A stretch of 64,000 bases of DNA from Bradyrhizobium sp. BR13661 (GTDB taxonomy: Bacteria; Pseudomonadota; Alphaproteobacteria; Rhizobiales; Xanthobacteraceae). The notes under the pieces are model-generated. The model saw only the letters and a list, made by a program, of their open reading frames with translations, did not search any database and had not been told where the DNA came from. Numbering within the stretch: position 1 is the stretch's first letter; each line of letters starts with the position of its first letter. Below, in pieces: positions 1 to 10,347 of the stretch. The position numbers were made by a program, and so were the translations under genes. The stretch spans positions 62,001-126,000 of the forward strand of contig NZ_JARXWB010000017.1 of the NCBI RefSeq assembly GCF_029892425.1, written 5' to 3'.

Positions 1-1
1 C

Positions 2-1279
2 GGCTGGACAGAAGAGGGAAATGCACCTCTCGCCGCCGGCGACGAGGTCGCGCTGAAATTCTCCTCGCCCGAGGAAAACGGCGTGCTGCATCTCGGCCGC
101 AAATACGATTTCACGATGGTCCATCTGGTCGCGCAGGTGAAGGAGAGCGTGCTCGCCGCCCGCGCCAAGGCGAAGAAAGATGCCGATGACCAGTTCATGA
201 AGGACGCGGAGGCGATGACGAAACAGGTCCTCGCCGACGACGCTATCAGGCGCAAGACGCAGGCCGCCGCGCTGTCCGATGCGCCGTTGCAGGCGCAGGC
301 CGGCAGCACCACGCCGGTGCCGCTGCCGGAGAATGCGCAGGACGTGGATTTCGATGGCACCGGCGGCCGGCTCGAATTCAACGCCACATCAAGCGTCAAG
401 GCGCTCGCCACCTTTTACCGTTCCTCACTGAAGCAGACAGGCTGGAAGGAGCAGCCGTCGGTGATCAACCAGCCGAACATGGCCGTGCTGGAGTTCGCCA
501 AGGGCGGCAAGTCGATCTCGTTCACAGTGATGCAGATGGGGCCGAAGGTGAATGTCAGCGCCGATGGTTCGGGCCTCAAGATGGCCGCAGCCAATCCCGC
601 GTCCAAGGCCAAGCCGGCGAGCGACGATACGGCCGGCGCACAAGCCAAAGCGTCCGGCCCGCTGGAAGCAGATCCGGAGTCCGCGCTGCCCGTGCCGAAG
701 CAGCACACATCGACCTCGCTTGGCACCGCCAAACTTCCCGGCATCGAGGCGCCGTTCCGTCGCGAGCTCGATGCCAGCGTGCCGGCTGAACTCGGTGACG
801 TGCTCGCATTTTATCGCAGCGAACTGACAAAACTCGGCTGGCAGGAGAAGCCGGACGGCGCGGTGAAAACCGCTGATCGGGTGCAGCTTGCCTTCGCATC
901 CCCGCAAGGACCAGCCGTATTGAAGCTTGGCCGCACCAATGGCGAGACGTCGGTCAATCTGGTGCAGAAGAACCCTGAAGCCGCGACCAAGGCGGACATC
1001 ATGCCGAAGCCCGGACAGGCCAAGCTCTTGCTTGGCAATATGGGTAACCAGGAAGCCGTGCTCACCATCAACAAGCAGACCGTCAAGGTCGCGGCCGGCG
1101 CCGGCGGTCCTCAATCGCCGAAGGGCCCGATGCTCGATCTGCCGCCGGGCAAGTACCAATATTCGCTGAAAATGGCAGGCCGCCCCGCGCGCAACGACAC
1201 GATCGACATTGCCGCGGGCGACGCCTGGGGCCTCATGGTGGGCCCGACCGGCGAGGTGCTGCCGCTGCAGATGTATTGA
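2..1279 (+). CDS. Hypothetical envelope-type protein with two FYRSxL-GW modules (5' end outside window)
   Basis: The frame is open from base 2, so the gene starts before the window; a GTG at 83 is only an internal candidate. The visible protein has an alanine/lysine-rich helical stretch, then two related modules. Module 1 (about bases 370-590) carries ATFYRSSLKQTGWKEQ; module 2 (about 750-970) carries LAFYRSELTKLGWQEK. A C-terminal region follows with DLPPGKYQYSLKMAGR and GDAWGLMVGPTGEV, resembling a beta-rich, PEGA-like surface domain. The second half is clearly homologous to the lipoprotein encoded next (1418-2110), so the two look like a tandem duplication. The C-terminal part suggests an extracytoplasmic protein, but no signal peptide is visible because the N-terminus is missing. 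I do not recognise a function. Confidence 0.75.
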   Translation, partial: GWTEEGNAPLAAGDEVALKFSSPEENGVLHLGRKYDFTMVHLVAQVKESVLAARAKAKKDADDQFMKDAEAMTKQVLADDAIRRKTQAAALSDAPLQAQAGSTTPVPLPENAQDVDFDGTGGRLEFNATSSVKALATFYRSSLKQTGWKEQPSVINQPNMAVLEFAKGGKSISFTVMQMGPKVNVSADGSGLKMAAANPASKAKPASDDTAGAQAKASGPLEADPESALPVPKQHTSTSLGTAKLPGIEAPFRRELDASVPAELGDVLAFYRSELTKLGWQEKPDGAVKTADRVQLAFASPQGPAVLKLGRTNGETSVNLVQKNPEAATKADIMPKPGQAKLLLGNMGNQEAVLTINKQTVKVAAGAGGPQSPKGPMLDLPPGKYQYSLKMAGRPARNDTIDIAAGDAWGLMVGPTGEVLPLQMY

Positions 1280-1417
1280 TCTTCCTGTGCCTGCAACGGC
1301 CGGGTTGAACCCATCAGGTTCGCGGGGCGACTAGTTGTCTGGAAGCGGCGGCGACCATGTCGCTGCCGCGCTGGAGCGCGCGAAATTCACGACGCGCAGC
1401 ATCCGCGGAGCCTGGGC

Positions 1418-2110
1418 ATGACGACGATAAAACGCGGGACGAAGCTCCCGGCACGATGGTGGCTGTTGGTGTGCGGCCTCACGCTCGCAGGCTGTTCGCA
1501 GGAGCCGCTGACCGCAGCAGATACTCACGCCGACATGCCCGTGCCGACGCGAGCCAGCCATTCAAGCTTCAGCACCTCGCACGTATCAGGCATCGAAACC
1601 CCGTTCCGGGTCGAGCTCAAAGCCCAGGTGCCGGCGGAGCTCAACGACGTGCTCGCCTTCTATCGCACGGAACTCGGAAAGCGCGGCTGGCAGGAAAAGC
1701 CTGAAGGCGCGATGGTTACCGCCGATCACGCGCTGCTCGCCTTCGTCTCGCCGAAGGGGCCGGGCACGCTGAGGCTCGACCGTACCAAGGACGAGACCAT
1801 GGTCGATCTGGTGCAGCGAAATACGGAGATCGCCGCCAAGGCCAACTTCCTGCCCCTATCAGGACAAGCGCGGCTGATCTTCGGCTATCTCAGACCTGAT
1901 GTGGCCACACTCGCGATCAACGATGAGATCATCGCGATCGCGGGCGGCGCCAACCATCCACAAATGCTGGATCTGCCGCCCGGCACGTATCCCTACACCC
2001 TGCTCGTATCAGGCCGTCGGGTCCGCAGCGATAGCATTACAGTGGCCGCCGGCGAAACCTGGGGCCTCAGGTTCGATGACGATGACAGCAAGCCGGATCA
2101 GATCTACTGA
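1418..2110 (+). CDS. Hypothetical lipoprotein, paralogue of the preceding gene
   Basis: A 230-residue protein with a lipoprotein signal: basic n-region, hydrophobic WWLLVCGLTLAGC and lipobox LAGC, giving a predicted lipidated Cys26. The mature part begins with a Ser/Thr-rich linker. It then aligns along its whole length with the C-terminal half of the upstream protein: FRVELKAQVPAELNDVLAFY, TELGKRGWQEKPEGA, LDLPPGTYPYTLLVSGR and GETWGLRF. It therefore holds one copy of the module that the upstream protein carries twice. Membrane anchoring is inferred from the lipobox; function is unknown. The ATG at 1418 is chosen because it places the signal peptide at the N-terminus. Confidence 0.8.
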   Translation: MTTIKRGTKLPARWWLLVCGLTLAGCSQEPLTAADTHADMPVPTRASHSSFSTSHVSGIETPFRVELKAQVPAELNDVLAFYRTELGKRGWQEKPEGAMVTADHALLAFVSPKGPGTLRLDRTKDETMVDLVQRNTEIAAKANFLPLSGQARLIFGYLRPDVATLAINDEIIAIAGGANHPQMLDLPPGTYPYTLLVSGRRVRSDSITVAAGETWGLRFDDDDSKPDQIY

Positions 2111-2394
2111 ACCGCGACGCCCGTTTTCGGGCGCCACGGCACCTCGGAACGCGCCTCTGCACCCCCGCAAAATCCACGCCTTTGAGGACCCCAAAACAGG
2201 CCCTCGAATCGGGCTTTTCGCAAGCCCCGGAATCGGCCTTCAAACGCCTTGAAATCAGGCAAAAAATCCCTATTTCATCAAAGGGTTGCCGGAAGATAGT
2301 TTGCGCTAGGCGCAGGCCCTCTTTCATGGCACAAATAGCCTGCAAATCAGCGCCTTTTGCGCGGCTGATTCGGGCGACATCTCGAAGGCCTCTC

Positions 2395-4830
<2,436 letters not shown>

Positions 4831-4872
4831 GGCTTTGCGTTTGACGCTCGGTGCAAGGCACGGGGCCCGGAT

Positions 4873-5005
4873 CACCTCTCCCGAAGGGAGAGGTCGGAGT
4901 GCATCGATAGATGCGCTCCGGGTGAGGGGTTACGGTCGCACCTAGCACTGCGGCTCCTCACCCGGATTGCTGCGCAATCCGACCTCTCCCCGTCGGGGAG
5001 AGGTG
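4873..5005. repeat. Intergenic palindromic repeat (CCTCTCCC/GGGAGAGG type)
   Basis: Starts with CACCTCTCCC-GAAG-GGGAGAGG and ends with CCTCTCCCCGTCGGGGAGAGGTG. Between them CGGGTGAGG and CCTCACCCG form inner complementary arms. The right-hand end recurs almost exactly at 25147-25171. Folded as RNA it gives a branched hairpin after gyrB and may act as a 3' stabiliser or weak terminator; there is no T-run. Confidence 0.75.
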
Positions 5006-5085
5006 GACCAACACCGCCGCCTGAACCTCATCCCCGGCCATCGCGACGAAATGGTGTAGGCGGCTCTGGAAGAGGTCCGAACGAC

Positions 5086-5724
5086 ATGTTGCCGATTTTA
5101 GCTGGACAGAGCCGAATGTACGTGCAGCAGGTCTTCGAAATGGCCGAACTCTTCGGTTTCGAAACCCGCAACAAGTACCGCATTCGCGATGAAAACGGCC
5201 GCGATCTGCTCTATGCGGCTGAACAGCAGAAGGGACTTCTCGGCTTCCTGGGGCGGCAGGCATTCGGGCATTGGCGCTCCTTCGAGGTCCATTTTTTCGA
5301 CAATGCCCGACAGCCGGTCATGCGCGGGATTCATCCCTTCCGCTGGTTCTTTCAGTGCCTGGAACTGCGTTCGCGCGACGGCCGCCTCATCGGAACCATC
5401 GAGCGTCAGTTCTCGATTCTCACCAAGAGCTTCCATGTGCACGATGCGCAGGGACGAGTGGTGCTCGAAGTCAGTTCGCCATTCTGGCGCGTATGGACCT
5501 TTCCGTTCATGGGCGGAGGGCAAGAGCGCGCGCGCGTTGCGAAAAAATGGTCTGGCCTCGGCTCAGAACTGTTCACCGACCGCGATAATTTTCTGGTGGA
5601 ATATCTGGAACGCAGCCTGACAGAAGATGAGCGAGCGCTGGTTCTTGCGGCTGCGATCTACATCGATCTGATGTATTTCGAAGAGAAAGGCGAGGGCGGC
5701 GTGATCAATTTGCTCCGCAATTGA
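5086..5724 (+). CDS. Phospholipid scramblase / LURP-one-like protein
   Basis: A 212-residue protein. The pattern FETRNKYRIRDENGRDLLYA, then FEVHFFDNARQPVMRGIHPF, and LIGTIERQFSILTKSFHVHD looks like the tubby-like beta-barrel fold of the scramblase/LURP-one superfamily: alternating short strands, with the repeated idea 'x-V-x-D-x-x-G-x'. No signal peptide or strong membrane segment is seen apart from a weakly hydrophobic C-terminal helix near ALVLAAAIYIDLMYF. The ATG at 5086 has an AAGAGGT Shine-Dalgarno about 10 bases upstream. It is followed after 28 bases by a small membrane protein gene on the same strand, so the two may be co-transcribed. The family assignment is by pattern; biochemical scrambling activity is not implied. 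Confidence 0.65.
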   Translation: MLPILAGQSRMYVQQVFEMAELFGFETRNKYRIRDENGRDLLYAAEQQKGLLGFLGRQAFGHWRSFEVHFFDNARQPVMRGIHPFRWFFQCLELRSRDGRLIGTIERQFSILTKSFHVHDAQGRVVLEVSSPFWRVWTFPFMGGGQERARVAKKWSGLGSELFTDRDNFLVEYLERSLTEDERALVLAAAIYIDLMYFEEKGEGGVINLLRN

Positions 5725-5752
5725 AGCGCGGAGCGACCTGAGGCGTGATCTC

Positions 5753-6217
5753 ATGAGCGCTCCCGCATTGACGCCAGTTGCCCCTTCGCGCCGGCTTGGC
5801 GTGATCGGGAGCCTCGTCGGCGTGCTGGCGTTGATCGCGGCCGTTCTGCCGCATTGGATCCTGCCGGTGATCTATCCTCCGCCGCCCGCGGATCAAATCA
5901 TCGTCGACACCGGTCACCGCCTCAAAGATCGCCTGATCGCGCGTGTCAAAGGCGTGGAGTATCATGCGCCGCCGCGCGAGAAATCGACGCGGAGCCAGTT
6001 GGGTGACGCATCCTCGATCGCTGCGATCTCGTTCGGCCTGCTTGCGATCCTGTTCTCGGTCCTCGCCCTCGTTTTTCGCGAGGAGAGACTTTTGGCCGGT
6101 GTAGCAGCCACGCTCGGGACCGGCGCCATCGCCATCGAGATATCCTTCCTCGCCATGGGCGTGCTGATCCTGATCGCGGTCCTCTATGTGGTGGGAAATA
6201 TCATCGGGATGTTCTGA
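5753..6217 (+). CDS. Hypothetical membrane protein, about four transmembrane segments
   Basis: A 154-residue protein with hydrophobic segments at about 16-40 (LGVIGSLVGVLALIAAVLPHW), 86-107 (SSIAAISFGLLAILFSVLALV), 113-131 and 133-153. A polar loop of about 45 residues rich in charged residues (DQIIVDTGHRLKDRLIARVK) lies between the first and second. The N-terminal MSAPALTPVAPSRR is short and basic. It sits 28 bases after the scramblase-like gene. I recognise no family. Confidence 0.75.
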   Translation: MSAPALTPVAPSRRLGVIGSLVGVLALIAAVLPHWILPVIYPPPPADQIIVDTGHRLKDRLIARVKGVEYHAPPREKSTRSQLGDASSIAAISFGLLAILFSVLALVFREERLLAGVAATLGTGAIAIEISFLAMGVLILIAVLYVVGNIIGMF

Positions 6218-6338
6218 GGAGCGCCCGGCCGGCAGACCGCCTCGTACCGCGTCCTGCACAATTGCTACCGCGCTCAATTCCCTATAGTTTCCGCCTCCCA
6301 AGCAGCCCGCCCCAACCCAACAGGACGGAGAGATCCAA

Positions 6339-7634
6339 GTGGCGCCCATTCAGTACATCGTCGAGGGCGGTCACCGGCTCTCGGGCTCGATCGAGCCGGC
6401 CGGCAACAAGAATTCGGCGCTGCCGATCATCGCAGCCGCACTGCTCACCGAGCATCCGGTGACGCTGGAGAACGTGCCGCGGATCCGCGACACCGAGACG
6501 CTGGTCGAGCTGATCCGCTCGGTCGGTGCATCGGCGGAATGGACCGGACGCAACACGCTTCACATTCACGCCAAGAGCATCCGCGCCGCCGACCTCGACC
6601 CCGAGCTCTGCGTCCGCATCCGCGCCTCGATCCTGCTCGCAGGTCCCCTGCTGGCGCGCTGCGGCGAGGTGATGCTGCCGCCGCCCGGCGGCGACGTCAT
6701 CGGCCGACGCCGGCTCGACACCCATGTGCTGGCGCTCGAACAGCTCGGCGCCAAGGTCACCGCGACCGACCGGCTGGAATTCCGCTGCCCAAAACTCACC
6801 GGAGCCGACGTGTTCCTGGACGAGCCGAGCGTGACCGCGACCGAAAACGCGCTGGTCGCAGCGGTCGCAGCTGATGGCGTCACTTATCTGCGCAACGCAG
6901 CCTCCGAGCCGCATGTACAGGACCTCGCCAACTTTCTGGTCGCACTCGGCGCCAAGATCGAGGGCATCGGCACCAACACCATGGTGATCCACGGCCCGGC
7001 GACGCTGGGCGCTGCGACCTATCGGATCCAGCCCGACCATATCGAGGTCGGCTCGCTGATTGGGCTTGCCGCCGTGACGCGCTCGCCGCTTCGTATTGTC
7101 CGCGCCGGCGTCGAGCACCTGCGCTCGATCCGCATGGGCTTCGAGCGGCTCGGCATCGTCTGCCGCGTCGAGGGCGACGATCTCATCGTGCCGTCGAACC
7201 AGACGCTGAAGATCCAGGACGATTTCGGCGGCCATGTGCCGAAGCTGGAAGACCAGCCCTGGCCCGCCTTCCCCGCCGACCTGATGTCGATCGCGATCGT
7301 CACCGCCACGCAATGCGAGGGCGTGATCCTGATGTTCGAGAAGATGTTCGAATCGCGGATGTTCTTCGTCGACAAGCTGATCGGGATGGGCGCGCGTATC
7401 GTGCTGTGCGATCCGCATCGCGCGATCATCGCAGGCCCCAGCCGGCTGCACGGCGCGACGCTGAGCTCCCCCGACATCCGCGCCGGCATGGCGATGCTGC
7501 TCGCCGCCGTCTGCGCCGAGGGCACCTCGACCATCAACAACGCCGACCAGATCGAGCGCGGCTATGAGCGCATCGACGAACGGTTGAACGCACTGGGCGC
7601 GAAGATCCGCCGCATGCCGGAAAGGAAGGGCTGA
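6339..7634 (+). CDS. murA: MurA-type UDP-N-acetylglucosamine 1-carboxyvinyltransferase, Asp at the catalytic Cys position
   Basis: A 431-residue member of the EPT/MurA family, which transfers enolpyruvate from PEP to UDP-GlcNAc in the first committed step of peptidoglycan synthesis. Seen: AGNKNSALP with the conserved Lys24, PAFPADL with Asp314, DIRAG with Arg381 and ERGYERI with Arg407. The catalytic loop reads PPGGDVIGRRRLDTH, so the residue matching E. coli Cys115 is Asp119 (codon at 6693). Asp is known to support catalysis and to give fosfomycin resistance in other MurA proteins. The protein is divergent enough that it may be a second MurA rather than the main one. GTG start at 6339, preceded by GGACGGAGAG. 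Confidence 0.88.
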   Translation: MAPIQYIVEGGHRLSGSIEPAGNKNSALPIIAAALLTEHPVTLENVPRIRDTETLVELIRSVGASAEWTGRNTLHIHAKSIRAADLDPELCVRIRASILLAGPLLARCGEVMLPPPGGDVIGRRRLDTHVLALEQLGAKVTATDRLEFRCPKLTGADVFLDEPSVTATENALVAAVAADGVTYLRNAASEPHVQDLANFLVALGAKIEGIGTNTMVIHGPATLGAATYRIQPDHIEVGSLIGLAAVTRSPLRIVRAGVEHLRSIRMGFERLGIVCRVEGDDLIVPSNQTLKIQDDFGGHVPKLEDQPWPAFPADLMSIAIVTATQCEGVILMFEKMFESRMFFVDKLIGMGARIVLCDPHRAIIAGPSRLHGATLSSPDIRAGMAMLLAAVCAEGTSTINNADQIERGYERIDERLNALGAKIRRMPERKG

Positions 7635-7658
7635 GGCTTCGCCTCTCCTTCTAACAAC

Positions 7659-7785
7659 GCTCTCGTGCCCCGGACGCAGCGCAGCACATCAGTGATGCGC
7701 TGCTGAGCCGGGGCCCATACTGCAACATCAACGCCCGTGACTTCTGGGTCCCGGCTCGCGCTTCGCGCGTCCGGGACACGAGAGC
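7659..7785. repeat. Intergenic inverted repeat, about 127 bp
   Basis: Outer arms GCTCTCGTGCCCCGGACGC (7659-7677) and GCGTCCGGGACACGAGAGC (7767-7785) are complementary with one mismatch. Inner pieces GCAGCGCA / TGATGCGCTGC and GGGTCCCGGCTCGCG / CGCGCGTCCGGGAC can form further stems. It lies between murA and the MATE gene and probably folds into a long cruciform or hairpin. Confidence 0.75.
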
Positions 7786-7822
7786 CATGTTTTGGTCGCG
7801 AGGCTGTGCTATTGAGCGCCCC

Positions 7823-9214
7823 ATGCTCGACAGCGTCCAATCACAACAGCCGCGGCAAACCGGCGTCCAAGGTCACCTCGCGCAGGAATTCGCCGAGACG
7901 CTGCGGCTGGCCGTGCCGATGATGCTGACGCAGCTCGGGCAGATCGCGATGATCACGAGCGATCTCGCGCTGATCGGGCGGCTCGGCGAGGATTCGGTCG
8001 CGGCTGCGGCACTTGCGCACACCGTCTATTTCGTCAGCTTCACCTTCGGGCTTGGATTGATGGCTGCGGTGTCGCCGCTGGCCGCACAAGCATTCGGCGC
8101 CGGCGACATCAGGCGCATCCGCCTCTCCCTGCGCGTCGGGCTGTGGGTCGCGCTGCTGATCTCGCTGCCGATGATGGCCTCGCCACTTTATGGCGAGCAG
8201 ATCCTGATTGCGCTCGGACAGGCGCCGCATTCGGCGGCGCTCGCCCAGCGTTATCTGAATGGCCTCGCCTGGGGCATCGCGCCGGCGCTCGGCTTCATCG
8301 CGATCCGCAGCATGATGAGTGCGGTGAACCGGCCGCAGGCCCCGCTGTGGATTACGCTCGCGGCGATCCCCGCGAATTTCGCGCTGGTCTATTGCCTGAT
8401 CCATGGCCTGTTCGGCCTGCCGGAGCTGGGCCTGTTCGGCGCGGGACTGGCGACGACGCTGGTCAATCTCGGCACCTTCGTCGCAGCGCTCGCCATTGCG
8501 GCGTTGCGCAAGCCGTTCGCCGACTACCACCCACTCACGCGCCTCTGGCGGATCGATTGGCCCTTGATGCGCCAGCTGATCTCAATCGGCGCGCCGATCT
8601 CGTTCTCGCTGCTGCTGGAGTATGGCCTGTTTTCCTCGGCCGCGCTGCTGATGGGGTTGATCTCGACCACCGCGCTCGCCGCGCACCAGATCGCGCTGCA
8701 GGTCACGGCCGTGCTGTTCATGGTCCCGCTCGGCATTGGCATGGCTGCGACGGTGCGGGTCGGCCACGCCTTCGGCCGCAACGAGCCGGCGGGCGTCCGA
8801 CGCGCGGGACTCGTCGCCGCCGTGCTCGGGATTGCATTCGTCTCGGCGCTGACGGTTGCCATCATCCTCGGCCGCTACGAGCTGGGACGGCTGTTCTTCG
8901 GCAACAGCGAGGCCAGCGCGTCGACGGTCGAGCTTACCGCAACATTGCTGCTGGTCGGCGCGACCTTCTTCATCGCCGATGCGCTGCAGACCATCATGGG
9001 CGGCGCGCTGCGCGGCATCAATGACACGAAGATGACATTGGTGTTTGCAGCGATCGGCTATTGGTGCGTCGGATTTCCCATTGCCTGGGTGCTCGCCTTC
9101 CATACCGGTCTCGGCGCGGTCGGCGTCTGGGTCGGACTGTCGATCGGATCGTTCGTTTATGCCGGCTTGTTGATCTTGCGCTTCCGCATGTTGACGCGCA
9201 AACTGGTGGGATGA
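7823..9214 (+). CDS. MATE family efflux transporter
   Basis: A 463-residue multidrug/organic-cation antiporter of the MATE (NorM-like) family, inner membrane. Twelve hydrophobic segments can be counted in two related halves; typical motifs are PMMLTQLGQIAMITSDLALIGRLG near the first helix and GLFGAGLATTLVNLGTF. ATG at 7823 gives the normal start just before a short polar tail; an in-frame ATG at 7787 inside the upstream repeat is less likely. Its stop overlaps the next gene's start as ATGA, so the MATE, DUF2867 and isomerase genes are probably translationally coupled. The substrate cannot be read from sequence. Confidence 0.9.
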   Translation: MLDSVQSQQPRQTGVQGHLAQEFAETLRLAVPMMLTQLGQIAMITSDLALIGRLGEDSVAAAALAHTVYFVSFTFGLGLMAAVSPLAAQAFGAGDIRRIRLSLRVGLWVALLISLPMMASPLYGEQILIALGQAPHSAALAQRYLNGLAWGIAPALGFIAIRSMMSAVNRPQAPLWITLAAIPANFALVYCLIHGLFGLPELGLFGAGLATTLVNLGTFVAALAIAALRKPFADYHPLTRLWRIDWPLMRQLISIGAPISFSLLLEYGLFSSAALLMGLISTTALAAHQIALQVTAVLFMVPLGIGMAATVRVGHAFGRNEPAGVRRAGLVAAVLGIAFVSALTVAIILGRYELGRLFFGNSEASASTVELTATLLLVGATFFIADALQTIMGGALRGINDTKMTLVFAAIGYWCVGFPIAWVLAFHTGLGAVGVWVGLSIGSFVYAGLLILRFRMLTRKLVG

Positions 9215-9699
9215 CGGGACCGGTCCGCGAAATCACACCCGACGTCGATGCCGGCGCTGTGCTATCAGGCGCGCAGTTCATCGACGCCTTTCGTGCAGAG
9301 GTCGGCGCGACGCAATTAAGCGCCCGCGAGGCCTGCACCCGGATGGTGTTGCACGGGCCGCGCTGGATCGACGCGCTGACGCGCCTGCGTAACATTCTGG
9401 TGACACCATTTGGCCTGAAAAAATCGGGTGAAGGCGCGCCAGCGCCCGGCGGCCTGATCGGCCTGTTTCCTGTGCTGAGCGAGACCCCGGAGCGGCTGAT
9501 CGCCGGCTTCAATGATTCTCACCTCGATTTTCGCATCGTCGTTGACGTTGCCGGCGATGCAGCGAGCCGCGAGGTCACCCTGACCACGCTGGTGAAGACA
9601 AATAATCTCCTCGGGCGGAGCTACCTCACCCTCATCACGCCGTTCCACAAGCTCGTGGCCCGCAGCATGATGGGAAGCATCGCGGATCCGGCGCGATGA
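9211..9699 (+). CDS. DUF2867 domain-containing protein
   Basis: A 162-residue soluble protein. Features are VLSGAQFIDAFRAE, ALTRLRNILVTPFGLKK, LIAGFNDSHLDFRIVV and the C-terminal TTLVKTNNLLGRSYLTLITP followed by HKLVARSMM, typical of the DUF2867 family (SRPBCC-like fold expected). The ATG at 9211 overlaps the MATE stop by ATGA, and its own stop overlaps the next ATG at 9696 in the same way. The tight coupling suggests a role linked to the transporter or isomerase; no activity is known. Confidence 0.8.
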   Translation: MTGPVREITPDVDAGAVLSGAQFIDAFRAEVGATQLSAREACTRMVLHGPRWIDALTRLRNILVTPFGLKKSGEGAPAPGGLIGLFPVLSETPERLIAGFNDSHLDFRIVVDVAGDAASREVTLTTLVKTNNLLGRSYLTLITPFHKLVARSMMGSIADPAR

Positions 9700-10346
9700 C
9701 GCTGTCGGTCGACCTCTTCTTCTCGTTTCGCAGCCCCTACAGCTATCTGGCGCTGCCGAGGACGCTGAAGCTGGTCGAGGAGTACGATCTCGCTGTGAAC
9801 CTGCGGCCGGTTTATCCGATCGCGGTGCGCGTGCCCGGCTTCTTCAAGAAGGCCAGCCCCCAATTCGCACGCTACATCGTGCTGGACAGCCGCCGCGTCG
9901 CCGAGCACGCGGGCATTCCGTTCCGCTTTCCGCGGCCCGATCCAATCGTGCAGGACATGACGACGCTCGATGTCGCGACAGAGCAGCCCTACATCCATCG
10001 CCTGACGCGGCTGGGTGCCATGGCACAGCTCGATGGCCGCTCGCTCGTCTTCACCGCGGCAATCGCGCCTGTGCTCTGGGATGGCTCGGTTGCCGGCTGG
10101 AACGAGGGCGATCACCTCGCCCGCGCTGCCCAGAAAGCCGGGTTCGATCTCGTCACGATGGATGCCGCGATCAGCGCCGATCCGGATCGCTACGAGCAGG
10201 TGATCGCGGGGAATGAAAAGGACCACGCGGCGTCAGGCCATTGGGGCGTGCCGACTTTCGTATTCGAGAACGAGCCGTTCTTCGGCCAGGACCGTATCGA
10301 TCTGCTGCTGTGGCGCTTGCAAAGCAAGGGCCTGACGAAAAGATAG
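9696..10346 (+). CDS. 2-hydroxychromene-2-carboxylate isomerase-like protein (DsbA/GST-kappa fold)
   Basis: A 216-residue thioredoxin-fold protein. The N-terminal FFSFRSPYSYLALPR holds the Ser-Pro-Tyr active-site motif of HCCA isomerases and kappa glutathione transferases. The C-terminal HWGVPTFVFENEPFFGQDRI has the conserved cis-proline (GVPT) and the glutathione-site region. Family members isomerise 2-hydroxychromene-2-carboxylate in naphthalene degradation or act as GSH-dependent enzymes; no naphthalene genes are nearby, so the substrate is open. The ATG overlaps the stop of the DUF2867 gene. It ends 2 bases before the convergent FUSC gene, with no terminator hairpin between. Confidence 0.85.
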   Translation: MTLSVDLFFSFRSPYSYLALPRTLKLVEEYDLAVNLRPVYPIAVRVPGFFKKASPQFARYIVLDSRRVAEHAGIPFRFPRPDPIVQDMTTLDVATEQPYIHRLTRLGAMAQLDGRSLVFTAAIAPVLWDGSVAGWNEGDHLARAAQKAGFDLVTMDAAISADPDRYEQVIAGNEKDHAASGHWGVPTFVFENEPFFGQDRIDLLLWRLQSKGLTKR

Positions 10347-10347
10347 C

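Noticed and set aside
2182..2394. Upstream in-frame extension of gyrB (71 codons)
   Set aside because: It lacks conserved residues; the standard GyrB N-terminus begins after the ATG at 2395.
4873..5005. CRISPR-like or tRNA-like structure after gyrB
   Set aside because: The element is a single palindrome without regularly spaced repeats or a cloverleaf; it is a dispersed intergenic repeat.
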